A DNA stretch of 64,000 nucleotides from positions 28,902 through 92,901 of the forward strand of contig DAHXPC010000009.1 of assembly GCA_027364575.1 (NCBI GenBank), in the 5' to 3' direction. Both the position numbers and the translations under genes were made by a program. Positions 1-8,355 of the stretch are shown in pieces. Numbering within the stretch: the stretch's first letter is position 1; each line of letters opens with the position of its first letter. The stretch comes from a bacterium (GTDB lineage Bacteria > Pseudomonadota > Gammaproteobacteria > UBA6186 > Azoamicaceae). Below the pieces are notes generated by a model. The model ran no database searches and was not told the origin of the DNA. It worked only from the letters and a program-made list of their open reading frames with translations.

Positions 1-1
1 A

Positions 2-385
2 GGGGAGCCATGGCTGTTGGGAACATCATTAGCTTCTACTTCCCATAAAGCTCACGAGATTGTTAATATTTATAAAAAAAGAATGCAAATTGAAGAAGGG
101 TTTAGAGATCTAAAGAATGAACGTGCGGGCTTAAGTTTTAGACAAATTCGAAGTGAATCTCTAGGTAGATTAAGTGTTGCATTATTGATTGGCGCTTTGA
201 CTATGTTTTTACTATGGATTATAGGTCTTGCAGCCAAGCGTAAAAAATTACACTATCAATATCAAGCAAACACAATCCGTCATCGTAATGTACTGTCAAA
301 CTTTATAATTGGTTGGCAAGTATTAGAAGAAAAGAAATATAAGTTTTCAAAAACCGATATAAACCATGCAGTTAGATCTTTATAG
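2..385 (+). CDS. IS4-family transposase, C-terminal part (cut by window edge)
   Basis: The frame is open from base 2, so the gene begins before the window; a TTG at 17 is only the first possible start inside it. The protein carries the IS4 YREK signature: Tyr, two residues, Arg, three residues, Glu, six residues, Lys, in the stretch beginning YKKRMQIEEGF. The Glu is the third acidic residue of the DDE active site. A hydrophobic helix follows. These elements move by cut-and-paste transposition. The stop lies at the edge of a broken integrase read on the opposite strand, suggesting that the insertion or a later deletion truncated that gene. The family call is firm; whether the upstream part is intact cannot be seen. 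Confidence 0.85.
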   Translation, partial: GEPWLLGTSLASTSHKAHEIVNIYKKRMQIEEGFRDLKNERAGLSFRQIRSESLGRLSVALLIGALTMFLLWIIGLAAKRKKLHYQYQANTIRHRNVLSNFIIGWQVLEEKKYKFSKTDINHAVRSL

Positions 386-780
386 GCATTTATATATTTA
401 TCACGATATCTACAATAATGCATAAGTGCTGTTACAGTACTTTTCTGTAATGGTACCAAACGTGACATATTAAATTTTGTTTGCCTGATCGTCAATATTC
501 CCTGCTTAAGATCAACATCTTTCGGTGACAAATTAAGAGCTTCAGATATTCTTAATCCTGTAACATATAACAAGCCAAACAAATATCTAAAACTAATTGG
601 CCGCAACCCATCTTGTGGAGCAAGATGCTTACTCTTCTCTAAAGTTTGTTGAATTTCATTCTTAGAAAAGATAAATGGAATAGTTCGACGACGTGATTTG
701 CCAAATATCCCTTGAGCAGGAATTTGTGTATTAGGATCATTAATACAACAATATTTAGCAAAACAACGAACAACTTCAAG
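386..780 (-). pseudogene. Truncated tyrosine recombinase (phage-type integrase) remnant
   Basis: An open frame runs over 280-813 on this strand, but only the middle resembles an integrase. The box I motif TGLRISEALNL contains the first catalytic arginine, and it is followed by a beta-sheet region (ILTIRQTKF, SRLVPL). The N-terminal SAM-like core-binding domain is missing beyond about 60 residues upstream of box I. Box II (HxLRH) and the catalytic tyrosine are also missing, because the reading frame runs into the antisense of the IS4 transposase near 385. The first residues of the open frame (VGRDGFEPS) are antisense tRNA, not integrase. I infer an inactive relic of an integrative element, cut at both ends. 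Confidence 0.75.
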
Positions 781-784
781 TCGA

Positions 785-812
785 GATGGTTCGAATCCAT
801 CACGGCCCACCA
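785..812 (+). other. 3' tRNA fragment, probable attachment (att) site scar
   Basis: The bases form a T-arm (stem GATGG/CCATC, loop TTCGAAT), then a 7-nt acceptor strand ACGGCCC, discriminator A and encoded CCA. No matching 5' acceptor strand (GGGCCGT) or D and anticodon arms lie upstream, so this is not a whole tRNA gene. A 3' tRNA fragment beside an integrase gene is the usual product of site-specific integration into a tRNA gene: the element carries a copy of the 3' end to restore the target. The acceptor sequence would suit a tRNA-Lys-like or similar gene, but the identity cannot be fixed without the anticodon. Confidence 0.75.
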
Positions 813-863
813 ATTAAATTAACCGATTTCCCTTTCGGTGTGTTTTCTGGTTACTTATTATAT

Positions 864-2390
864 CTATCCAAATATTTCGAGAAAAAGCCTTTCTAGCTCT
901 TCTGATTCTTGCTCAGACAGTTTCTTGAATTCTTTTTGACGTGCTCTCTTTGATAGCTTTCCATGATTTTGTTGTAGGAAATTAATCAATAGATCTATCA
1001 AGTAATCTGGCATATCAAATCTTTCAGTAACCGCTATTTTCATTCGATCATATTTTTCGAGGTATTCTATTTCTTTTGGTAAAATGTCTTCTATAGTTTG
1101 GAATACACACTCATAGAGGAATTCTGTTTCCCGAGTTGCATCAAAATATCTATAGAGATCGATTGTTTCATTTAATACTTCTACATTCCCATCTTTAGTG
1201 GGACGCCATTTGATAAATTCTAGACGAGGTTGTGAAAAGGACTCTAATACTTGTTTATATTCATCAATGCGATCTAATAAAACAGCAGATATTGGGAAAA
1301 TAAGATGTTTTGGGGAAAATCCTTGTTCAGCAAGAATGTGGTGTATAAGATAACGATGAATTCGCCCATTTCCATCTGCAAGAGGATGGATATAAACAAA
1401 CCCGAAAGAGATCATAGCTGCCAAAACGATTGGATCTATATTCTTCTCTTTAATGAGGCGTTGATTAGTATTAATTAAGCCATCCATCAGTAATAAGAGA
1501 TCATCGGGTCGTGCGGATATATGATCGGGCATCGGTAAATGTGTTGTTCGGTCATGCATGCCGAGAAACCCACCCTCTGCCCTTAACCCTAAAAAAATAA
1601 AGCGATTATCTTCAATTATTATGCTTTGAAGACGTACAATTTCGTCAATGGATAGTGAATGAAGTCCAGCCTCGCCAATAACTTTTCCCCAACGTTCAAT
1701 TCGATTACGAGTAGGGCGTTCTTTTTCAATTTCAAAAGAAGCACGTGAATCCTGCAGTAGCAAAAATGAAGCTGCTCGGTTTATTATATCTTTATGAACA
1801 GCCTTTGTTTTTTCAATTGTCAGTTTATCTAATTGGAGTTGAATGAATTTTTTTAATTTTTCCGTCTTGCGTACTAGAGGACAAAAATCTTGCCCTCCTG
1901 GAAGATTATTTCGAACTCGATGACGCCTGGAAATCTGGATTGGCCCAGCAAATTGTTGATCTTCATCAATGATATCAACAAAATTACCCTTTATTGCATC
2001 CGGTAATTCAAGTATGGTGCCTGTGAGCCATTCATATAGAAACCAAATTCTGCGGCTGTATTGTCCAACGGGTTCTGACTTTATCCAAAATTCTAATTGT
2101 TCTGAGCCAGCTTTTTTAAATAATGCGCGAAGAACAGCGAGATCAACGCCTTCATATTTTAAGGCAAACGTGAGATGACCTGCGAGGGTATCGTTAGGTT
2201 TATGACGAGGTGTAAAAATTGACCATCTTTCAGTTTCATATTTTTTATGCCGATGCCCGATAGCGGATAATTTTATAGGTAGAGGAACATTGAGTTGATA
2301 TGCACTTATTAGAGCTGAATAGCCGATTAGCCAAGCATCCTCAGGTAATGGTAATTCTTGAAAAAGGCTTGTTTCACTTGAAATTTGCAT
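864..2390 (-). CDS. Large Fic-domain protein (probable AMP transferase)
   Basis: The Fic motif is HPLADGNGRIHR, at about residues 341-352 counted from the upstream ATG at 2408. It matches the HxFx(D/E)GNGRxxR family core, with the catalytic His and the phosphate-binding GNGR. Fic enzymes usually transfer AMP from ATP to a hydroxyl of a target protein. About 115 residues before the motif is SFEIEKERP, in the place of the inhibitory helix (S/T)xxxE(G/N); the Glu is present but the following Gly/Asn is Lys. The N-terminal half is unrecognised. I prefer the ATG at 2390, which has AGGA six bases upstream; the ATG at 2408 has no ribosome-binding site. No toxin-antitoxin partner is visible, so it could be a regulator or a host-directed enzyme. 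Confidence 0.88.
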   Translation of the reverse strand: MQISSETSLFQELPLPEDAWLIGYSALISAYQLNVPLPIKLSAIGHRHKKYETERWSIFTPRHKPNDTLAGHLTFALKYEGVDLAVLRALFKKAGSEQLEFWIKSEPVGQYSRRIWFLYEWLTGTILELPDAIKGNFVDIIDEDQQFAGPIQISRRHRVRNNLPGGQDFCPLVRKTEKLKKFIQLQLDKLTIEKTKAVHKDIINRAASFLLLQDSRASFEIEKERPTRNRIERWGKVIGEAGLHSLSIDEIVRLQSIIIEDNRFIFLGLRAEGGFLGMHDRTTHLPMPDHISARPDDLLLLMDGLINTNQRLIKEKNIDPIVLAAMISFGFVYIHPLADGNGRIHRYLIHHILAEQGFSPKHLIFPISAVLLDRIDEYKQVLESFSQPRLEFIKWRPTKDGNVEVLNETIDLYRYFDATRETEFLYECVFQTIEDILPKEIEYLEKYDRMKIAVTERFDMPDYLIDLLINFLQQNHGKLSKRARQKEFKKLSEQESEELERLFLEIFG

Positions 2391-2454
2391 ATAATTCCTA
2401 ATTCCCATGAAAAACTTTTTTAATTTATGAGTATAGCTTGTAAACCATGCTTTT

Positions 2455-2520
2455 TGTGAAAAATGCTTACAGTTCGTGAAAATAACTTATAGATAGTTTA
2501 TTCCATGAAAAATAGTTATA
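2455..2520 (+). repeat. Three short direct repeats upstream of the Fic gene
   Basis: Three closely related 14-15-base units occur at about 2456-2470, 2476-2490 and 2505-2519. They read (G/A)TGAAAAnnnnTTA: GTGAAAAATGCTTAC, GTGAAAATAACTTAT and ATGAAAAATAGTTAT. A fourth partial unit (ATGAAAAACTTTTTTA) overlaps the Fic start near 2407. Their spacing is about 20 and 29 bases, near two and three helical turns. They could be operator sites for a regulator of the Fic gene, or AT-rich coincidence. Confidence 0.4.
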
Positions 2521-2633
2521 TAACACGCTGTAAAATTTTGCAACTGTTTTGCTAAAAGCGGAACGCTGAATAATTAGTTACATAACGAACAACCCTGGAG
2601 GAATATTGGTCGTTGTGTTACAGGAAAATCTAG

Positions 2634-2684
2634 ATCTATCCATCTTTCATGGCAAGCTCTGCTTGCTTTGCCAGATGGATAGAT
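2634..2684. repeat. Long imperfect palindrome (stem-loop)
   Basis: The left arm ATCTATCCATCT (2634-2645) pairs perfectly with AGATGGATAGAT (2673-2684). Inner segments GCAAGC and GCTTGC pair again, giving a stem of about 24 positions with an internal bulge. No T-tract follows on either side, so a simple terminator is unlikely. The flanking 2409-2826 contains no gene I can support. The palindrome may be a structured RNA, a mobile-element end or a protein-binding site. Confidence 0.6.
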
Positions 2685-2826
2685 AATGCTTTGTGAAAAT
2701 GTATGTTGTTTTTCGATAAGACGATGCGCTCGAAAGTCTCTGCTAAAGTTCAGATTTGCCCCATTAACTTGACCCCGTAACTTTATTGTGGTAATTACTA
2801 ATAACGATTGATATAGGAATTTTTTC

Positions 2827-3030
2827 ATGAAAACAGGCACCGTTAAGCGTTTTAATAGAATTAAAGGGTATGGATTTATCGTTCCCGATGAAAGTGAAAC
2901 CGAAGTATTTGTTCATTTTTCGGAACTCCAAGTTTCGGGCTACAAAGACCTAAAAGAAGGCCAACGTATTTCTTACGTACCTGAAAAGGGTGAAAAGGGC
3001 GAATACGCAACAAAAGTGCAAATTATTTAG
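2827..3030 (+). CDS. Cold-shock domain protein (CspA family)
   Basis: This 67-residue protein is a single five-strand OB-fold cold-shock domain that binds single-stranded RNA and DNA. Both nucleic-acid motifs are present: RNP1 as KGYGFI near residues 13-18 and RNP2 as VFVHF near 27-31. Its length is normal for CspA/CspC-type proteins. It stands alone between mobile remnants and the NRPS region. A 13-14-base T-run from about 3069 follows the gene without a clear hairpin before it. Which paralogue it is cannot be told. Confidence 0.93.
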   Translation: MKTGTVKRFNRIKGYGFIVPDESETEVFVHFSELQVSGYKDLKEGQRISYVPEKGEKGEYATKVQII

Positions 3031-3109
3031 ATCCTTGTCGAACCTAAGAATGTGTAAACAGAAGTGGCTTTTTTTTTTTTTCGAGTAGCCCAATATCTAA
3101 GCGGTATAT

Positions 3110-4072
3110 TTAAGACATTGCAACAGCCACTTTTCTCTCTCCTCTATAGGCTTCTCTTCCATGGGCCATAAGAAGATTATCTAGCATTAAAATATCTCCT
3201 TTATTCCATTTAAATTTTATCTTTTCTTGCCTATACACTTCTCGGATATGCTCTAAAACGTCATCTTCTAAAGCTTCCCCATTACCGTAGGCAGCATTAC
3301 GAGGGATATTGTCTTCTCCCAGTTCCTGAATAAGGGACTGGCGGGAACTTTCATCTAAAGCAGAAATATGAAAAAGATGGGCCTGATTGAACCATACAGA
3401 TTCTCCAGTGGTTGGATGGGTAAGGGTAGCCTGACAAATTTGTTTTGTGGTCAATTCAGGGATTCCTGCTTTCCATTCAAATTCAATGTCATTTTCTTTA
3501 CAATATTTTTCAACTTCAGATTTTTCTTCGGTTTGAAAAACCTCTTGCCAGCTTAGATCAATCCCTTTGGTATAGTTTCGAATGTACATGATGCCATGCT
3601 TTTCAAATTTCTTTATAATGCGGGGATCTATTTTTTTATACATTTTCCGACTATCTGTAATAGGCGTTTCTCCGCCTTCAGCTGCAACGATCACACTAAA
3701 AAAGAATATTTTTTTTGGCCAGGATTTGGAATAAGAGTTTTCATTGTGCATAGGTATAATCTTATCCGCAGGATATTCCGTTGCAGTATATATTTTCCCG
3801 CCTAATCGTGTTCTCGGTGTGGAGCGGTAAACATAATCCAGAAGATTGGGTGAGAGACTTTGTACAATGCGGTTAAATTCTGAAAGAGAATATGTATTAA
3901 AATTTCGAAGTAAAATTCCCCCATGCCTTAGTAAATAATCTTCGAGAGAGGATTTGTTTTCATGAATCCATTCAAAAGGATCAAAGGATATTTTCCCTTG
4001 AGGTTCAAATACAAGCGGTCCATTTTCTTCGGGCGTTAAAAAATAAGATTTCATCTGAGCGTCAGACAGCAT
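3110..4072 (-). CDS. TauD-family Fe(II)/2-oxoglutarate dioxygenase, SyrP-like
   Basis: The 320-residue protein has the TauD/TfdA fold markers. HNE at about residues 109-111 supplies the iron-binding H-x-E pair, and the distal His is in LLMAHGREAYRG near residue 304, followed by the 2-oxoglutarate arginine. Conserved blocks such as YRSTPRTRLGGKIYTATEYP and WFNQAHLFH match the SyrP-type enzymes that sit in NRPS clusters. SyrP hydroxylates the beta-carbon of carrier-protein-bound aspartate in syringomycin assembly. Here modules 2 and 4 are predicted to load Asn, so beta-hydroxylation of an Asn or Asp residue is a reasonable inference. The gene reads away from the rest of the cluster, across a 496-base gap from the next oxygenase. 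AAGGA sits eight bases before the ATG. Confidence 0.85.
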   Translation of the reverse strand: MLSDAQMKSYFLTPEENGPLVFEPQGKISFDPFEWIHENKSSLEDYLLRHGGILLRNFNTYSLSEFNRIVQSLSPNLLDYVYRSTPRTRLGGKIYTATEYPADKIIPMHNENSYSKSWPKKIFFFSVIVAAEGGETPITDSRKMYKKIDPRIIKKFEKHGIMYIRNYTKGIDLSWQEVFQTEEKSEVEKYCKENDIEFEWKAGIPELTTKQICQATLTHPTTGESVWFNQAHLFHISALDESSRQSLIQELGEDNIPRNAAYGNGEALEDDVLEHIREVYRQEKIKFKWNKGDILMLDNLLMAHGREAYRGERKVAVAMS

Positions 4073-4568
4073 GTCTTTATGTCCTTGATAAGGGGGACCC
4101 TAGTTTCAATAGTTTACCGTCACCTAAATTAGATTGCAACATACTGGGTAGTAAATGCTTTAAAAGATCCAGACAGGTATATCTTTTCCTTATAACAACT
4201 TTTTCGCATTGCTTCAAACTTTTAATAGCGCTGTCTGCGCTGACGTTTGATAAAATAATTATCTAAGGTAGTCCTAAAGCTACCCTATTGTGTCGATAAT
4301 AGGAGTGAAAAGGGTGTTTCCCGCTCGTCTATAGTAAAAGCCTAGATATATACATTGATCGTTGAAAATTCCTATATTGAATGTTAGAATTCTGCTGCAT
4401 ACACTACGTGTGCCAGCTTGCGGATATCTATAGGATTGCAGATAATTACAGTAAATGAAGCCCGTGGAGCATAAAAATTCCTTCGCGCTTGCAAAGTGCC
4501 CAAAAGTAAGATCAAAAGGATTCATCAAGTTTGACAAGGGATAAATATTTTACGGGAGACAATAATAG
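4073..4568. promoter_or_regulatory. Divergent intergenic region between two oxygenase genes
   Basis: These 496 bases separate the outward-reading TauD-type gene and the rightward 2OG oxygenase. They should hold promoters for both. The region is AT-rich and carries no open frame that resembles a protein; a leftward frame at 4280-4537 has no family features. I see no convincing sigma-70 pair or operator by eye. The rightward gene has GGGAG about eleven bases before its ATG. Confidence 0.5.
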
Positions 4569-5576
4569 ATGATTAGCGATGAAGCTTTAGAGCAACTCTG
4601 GAAGGAGCATCTACATAACTCAAACAAAGAAGAGCGGAAAATCCATAACTTCATGCGAAGTACATTTCATAAGCTGCGAATCGGCGAAATACTGTTCAAA
4701 TTTTTTAAAACTTATCTTAAAGCCTTTGAGTCTGATGGGTCACAGGTGGTGGTTACCCAGCAATTAACGAGTGACCTCTTAGGTCAATTAATAGAAAAAA
4801 ATCAAATTAGTGCGATTCATGTGCCTGGCTTTTGCCCGCCAGAGGTTGCCGAATCCCTGAGTCAGAGTGCGCTCGAGGAGTATACGCATTGGAAGCTGGG
4901 TGGCGTTGTAAGTACCGATATGTTCTACGCAGGCGGCAGCGTTCCAAAGGAAGTCGCCGATCATAGTTGGCCAGACTTTCGTCGCTATTTTGGTGAACGA
5001 AAAGACTTTGTAGGCAAACAACGGATGATGTCTAAAGGAACTTGGCCTGTCGATCGTCTACGACTCGATCTTGATGATACGTGGCCATTTGGCGCATGCC
5101 TAGGGCAGTATCTAGGAGAAAAATTAAGACCTGCAATTATGCGTATTATGTGTGAAAAGAATGATCTTAATTTTCCCATTCCCAAACATGGATTCATTCA
5201 CACCGATGATTTTCCAAAACTTAAATCCGCACAAGGCACGTTTAGTGCAAACATTTATCTTAAAATCCCTGAAGAGGGCGGAGAACTTTATATTTGGGGC
5301 ATAAATCTTAATCGCCTAAAAGGAATGCGCAATTATTTGAGTGCACAAATTCTGACCATGATTATGACTCAAGGCTATGTTTTTGACAGTGAGTGGCAGC
5401 AGGAAATTTTTAAGTTATTACCCGCTCCACATATCATTAAGCCAAAACGTGGGGATTTGGTTATTTTTCATTCAGGCAGACCCCACTCGGTAGCACCGGT
5501 TACAAAAGGAGTCCGCGTCACAAATCAATTGTTTATACGAGCGAATGGATGTGCGCCACTCGCTGTCTTTTCTTGA
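4569..5576 (+). CDS. 2-oxoglutarate/Fe(II) oxygenase (prolyl-hydroxylase-like fold)
   Basis: The iron-binding triad is visible: HTD at residues 211-213, a distal His in HSGRPHSVAP (His306; His301 is the alternative) and a 2-oxoglutarate-binding Arg in KGVRVTNQLF (Arg316). Between them NIYLKIPEEGGELYIW matches the double-stranded beta-helix of the 2OG-FeII_Oxy family. The roughly 200 N-terminal residues are not recognised and may bind a partner. It is the first rightward gene of the NRPS region, followed by a small unknown gene and mbtH, so it probably hydroxylates a precursor or a carrier-bound residue. It belongs to a different family from the leftward TauD-type enzyme. The exact substrate cannot be read from sequence. 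Confidence 0.8.
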   Translation: MISDEALEQLWKEHLHNSNKEERKIHNFMRSTFHKLRIGEILFKFFKTYLKAFESDGSQVVVTQQLTSDLLGQLIEKNQISAIHVPGFCPPEVAESLSQSALEEYTHWKLGGVVSTDMFYAGGSVPKEVADHSWPDFRRYFGERKDFVGKQRMMSKGTWPVDRLRLDLDDTWPFGACLGQYLGEKLRPAIMRIMCEKNDLNFPIPKHGFIHTDDFPKLKSAQGTFSANIYLKIPEEGGELYIWGINLNRLKGMRNYLSAQILTMIMTQGYVFDSEWQQEIFKLLPAPHIIKPKRGDLVIFHSGRPHSVAPVTKGVRVTNQLFIRANGCAPLAVFS

Positions 5577-5703
5577 AGGCGGTAAGGATTTCAAAAAAGT
5601 TTTTGCTTATTGCGTATTCTATTATAACCCAGTAAGGTTATTCTTGAGGCAGCAAGCTTTTAATGGGTAGATGTATATAGACAAGACTAGACGGGGAAAG
5701 CGA

Positions 5704-6060
5704 GTGGATAGATTAGTGAAAAAACTTTCAACGGGGACACACCCGGTGTTATTTGAGCCCAAAACAACTACGCTCAATGAAGTTAAACAAAGATTAAATC
5801 AAGGTTTTGTGTTTGTACGGTTTGCGGAAACGCAAGGGGGTACAGAGTTAGGCATTACGGTCGATAATGCGTTAACTTCTTTACAAGACGCGAATTTCGA
5901 AATGGGCAGCGGTACTTTACATGTGGCGGGAACTTGCACCTTGAACTTTCAAAAAGTTCGTTGTGTTGCTGATATTGATCTAGCCACTCGTCATGGGATA
6001 GGATATCTTGAATTGTTGGATGCACAAATGGATGCATCCATTTCAAATATTCTTCAGTAA
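5704..6060 (+). CDS. Small NRPS-cluster protein, family not recognised
   Basis: I do not recognise this protein. It is soluble, about 119-129 residues, with no signal peptide or membrane segment. The C-terminal half is rich in short beta-strand-like stretches ([40 protein letters not shown]), which suggests a small beta-sandwich or barrel. Two cysteines lie in that half. It sits 20 bases before mbtH and 94-127 bases after an oxygenase gene, so it is likely co-expressed with peptide assembly. I chose the GTG at 5704 because GGGGA lies six bases upstream; an ATG at 5671 would add 11 residues but has a poor ribosome-binding site. It could be a binding or chaperone-like accessory protein. Confidence 0.7.
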   Translation: MDRLVKKLSTGTHPVLFEPKTTTLNEVKQRLNQGFVFVRFAETQGGTELGITVDNALTSLQDANFEMGSGTLHVAGTCTLNFQKVRCVADIDLATRHGIGYLELLDAQMDASISNILQ

Positions 6061-6080
6061 CCAAAAATAGGAATGGCATT

Positions 6081-6314
6081 ATGGAAATAGAAACAAAAGG
6101 CAATATTCAGCAAGTGGAACCGCAAGAGATGTACTATGTCGTAAAGAACATTGAGGAGCAATATTCCATCTGGCCAAGTTACAAACAAATTCCTGAAGGC
6201 TGGGAAGCGATAGGCGGGCCTAGAATAAAATCTGAATGCCTAGTTTACATTGAAGGGGCCTGGACTGACATGCGCCCTCTAAGCCTTAGAAAAAAGATGG
6301 AAGAGTTAGCTTAA
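6081..6314 (+). CDS. MbtH-family NRPS accessory protein
   Basis: The 77-residue protein carries the whole MbtH signature: [10 protein letters not shown], then PEGW, then [18 protein letters not shown]. The conserved Ser, two Trp, the Pro residues and the Leu/Arg end are all present. MbtH proteins bind the adenylation domain of cognate NRPSs and are often required for their folding or activity. It lies 20 bases downstream of the small unknown gene, with AGGAA before its ATG, and is the only MbtH copy in the window. It therefore probably serves the seven adenylation domains encoded at 13.9-40.8 kb. Confidence 0.97.
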   Translation: MEIETKGNIQQVEPQEMYYVVKNIEEQYSIWPSYKQIPEGWEAIGGPRIKSECLVYIEGAWTDMRPLSLRKKMEELA

Positions 6315-6483
6315 AAAAGCCAAGGTGTAAAACTAATGAGTAAACAATCTGTTTAGCCATCACAATAGAAAGCTTAATCTATTCTTACAAGCATTTTAAA
6401 ATAAGGTGATTTTGCTTTTATGTACACCTCATACTGCTTTCCCAGAAAATGCATTTGAATTTTTTTAATGGAATGAGGAAAGA

Positions 6484-8280
6484 ATGAGGCTACCCAATTT
6501 TTTAAATAAGATGTTTGATAATCCGCACGTTCATTTATTAAAAATGCTCTGGCCTTTTTTATGGTCTGTAGAAAGAGGTATACGCAGTCGATTTATTTGG
6601 GCGTTTTTAATCATCTTGTTTTCTACAGCGTTTAGTATTAGTGTCCCTTTTCTGTTTAAAAAAACGGTAGAAATTCTTAGCCTTACCGTGTCAAGAAATG
6701 AAATCATTGTGTTTGGAATTATAGCTTCGTATGGCTTGGTTTGGACTTTAACTCGAATTTCTACCAATCTTCGTGAAGTGTTTATGTTTCAAGTAATGGA
6801 AAAGGGGGTGACTCGATTATCCGCGCATATATTTGAGCACATCCATTCTCTTTCTTATGATTTTCATATAAAACGCAAGACAGGTGAAATCACCAGCGCT
6901 ATTGAAAAAGCTCAGGAAGCTTTTCCCGCTATCCTGTGGCCTTTGTTTTTCCTGATTATACCAACTTTTTTAGAAATCTTAATTGTTTCTGTATTGTTGT
7001 CGTCTTTCTATGGCATTTCTTATGGCCTTATTATGTTAGCCACTACGGCACTGTTTCTCATTTATTCGACTAAAGCTTCAATATGGTCACTTGAAGCGGT
7101 TAGGCAGAGCAATGAAAAACGTTATGAATCCAATAGTAATATTGTGGATAGCTTTATCAATTTTTCTACCATTAAACTGTTTAATAGCCAAAGTTTAGAA
7201 TTTGAAAAGTGCCATAATATCCTTCAAGAACGAGAAAAATCCATGATTAAATCGTTGGTGCGAGGACGCTATGTTTTTTTAGGGCAAGACCTTATCTTAG
7301 GGATTACACTTATATTATTTAGTTTAATGACTGCGTATAGGGTACTTTATCAAGGCTATGGTGTAGGCGACTTTGTTTTAATTAACTCCTATCTATTGCA
7401 ATTTTCAATTCCACTTGGCAGTTTAGGCTTTATCTTAAGCAGTTTTCGTGTTCAACTCACCCATATGGAAAAGATTGTAGAACTTTTAGGCTACAGTTCC
7501 GATGTTAAAGAGGGTAAGGAATCACTACAAATTATTGATCAAGAAATGTCTGTTACTTTCAAAAATGTTTATTTTGGCTATGAAGCAAAAAGACCAATCC
7601 TTAAAGGTATTTCATTTAATTTATTACCGGGTAAAACCCTTGCTATCGTGGGACCTACGGGTTCGGGAAAATCGACAATTACGAGTCTTTTGATGCGTTT
7701 CTACGCATGTCAGTCTGGAGAAATATTGATTAATGGTCAGGAGATATCTACTTTAAAGCATGAAGGATTTTTAAAGCACTTCGGCGTTGTTTCTCAAGAT
7801 ATTACCCTTTTTAATGATAGCTTAAGAAATAATCTGACTTATGGTAATCCGTCGGTTACTGACAAAACTTTAAACGAAGTGATTGAACTAACTTTTTTGA
7901 ATTCTTTGATCCACTCACTGCCAGAGGGACTGTCAACGATTGTTGGGGAAAGAGGATTAGCGCTTTCGGCAGGTGAAAAGCAAAAGGTTGGCATTGCACG
8001 TGTTCTTCTTAAACAGCCTTATTTTTACATTTTTGATGAAGCTACCTCTTCGCTGGATGTTGAAACCGAGGAAAAAATCATGCAAAACATTCGATCGAAT
8101 ACTAAAAATGCGACAGTCCTCATTATTGCCCATAGACTTTCTACCATTCGATCAGCAGATGAAATATTGGTTTTTGAGAATGGAAGGATCGTGGAGGTGG
8201 GTACACACATTGCATTATTAAAAAATGCAGGTCCTTATGCGAGTCTATGTGCGGTTCAAACTGGGAGCTCTGCTGTATAG
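6484..8280 (+). CDS. ABC exporter (fused membrane and ATPase domains)
   Basis: This 598-residue half-transporter has an N-terminal six-helix exporter domain (about residues 35-320) and a C-terminal ATPase. Walker A is GPTGSGKST (390-398), the signature is LSAGEKQ (494-500) and Walker B with catalytic Glu is FYIFDE (514-519). A D-loop (SSLD) and H-loop His (IIAHRLS) follow. Such proteins work as homodimers in the inner membrane. Overall it is nearest the Atm1/HMT1 or lipid-A/peptide exporter groups. Its place between mbtH and the NRPS genes suggests export of the finished peptide or an intermediate, but a general function cannot be excluded. A GAGGA ribosome site precedes the ATG. Confidence 0.9.
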   Translation: MRLPNFLNKMFDNPHVHLLKMLWPFLWSVERGIRSRFIWAFLIILFSTAFSISVPFLFKKTVEILSLTVSRNEIIVFGIIASYGLVWTLTRISTNLREVFMFQVMEKGVTRLSAHIFEHIHSLSYDFHIKRKTGEITSAIEKAQEAFPAILWPLFFLIIPTFLEILIVSVLLSSFYGISYGLIMLATTALFLIYSTKASIWSLEAVRQSNEKRYESNSNIVDSFINFSTIKLFNSQSLEFEKCHNILQEREKSMIKSLVRGRYVFLGQDLILGITLILFSLMTAYRVLYQGYGVGDFVLINSYLLQFSIPLGSLGFILSSFRVQLTHMEKIVELLGYSSDVKEGKESLQIIDQEMSVTFKNVYFGYEAKRPILKGISFNLLPGKTLAIVGPTGSGKSTITSLLMRFYACQSGEILINGQEISTLKHEGFLKHFGVVSQDITLFNDSLRNNLTYGNPSVTDKTLNEVIELTFLNSLIHSLPEGLSTIVGERGLALSAGEKQKVGIARVLLKQPYFYIFDEATSSLDVETEEKIMQNIRSNTKNATVLIIAHRLSTIRSADEILVFENGRIVEVGTHIALLKNAGPYASLCAVQTGSSAV

Positions 8281-8355
8281 CGTAGCGTGTGGCTATAAAA
8301 TTAAGCGTTTGTAAACCTCGACTTCGGGTGCTTATGTGAATGAAAGGGCTATTAT

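Noticed and set aside
785..812. A complete tRNA gene
   Set aside because: Only the T-arm, the 3' acceptor strand and CCA are present; no 5' acceptor strand, D-arm or anticodon arm lies upstream.
2574..2840. An 88-residue leftward open frame
   Set aside because: It overlaps the long palindrome and the csp start, has no ribosome site and shows no family features.
3061..3085. A terminator after the cold-shock gene
   Set aside because: The T-run is long but no stem-loop directly precedes it; the nearest complement to AAGTGGCT lies about 55 bases away, after the T-run.
4280..4537. An 85-residue leftward open frame in the divergent oxygenase gap
   Set aside because: Cys- and aromatic-rich composition typical of chance frames, and no ribosome site or family motif.
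6484..8280. Calling the ABC transporter a specific lipid-A flippase (msbA)
   Set aside because: The motifs show only a fused ABC exporter; its place between mbtH and the NRPS genes favours peptide export, and no msbA-specific neighbour such as lpxK is present.
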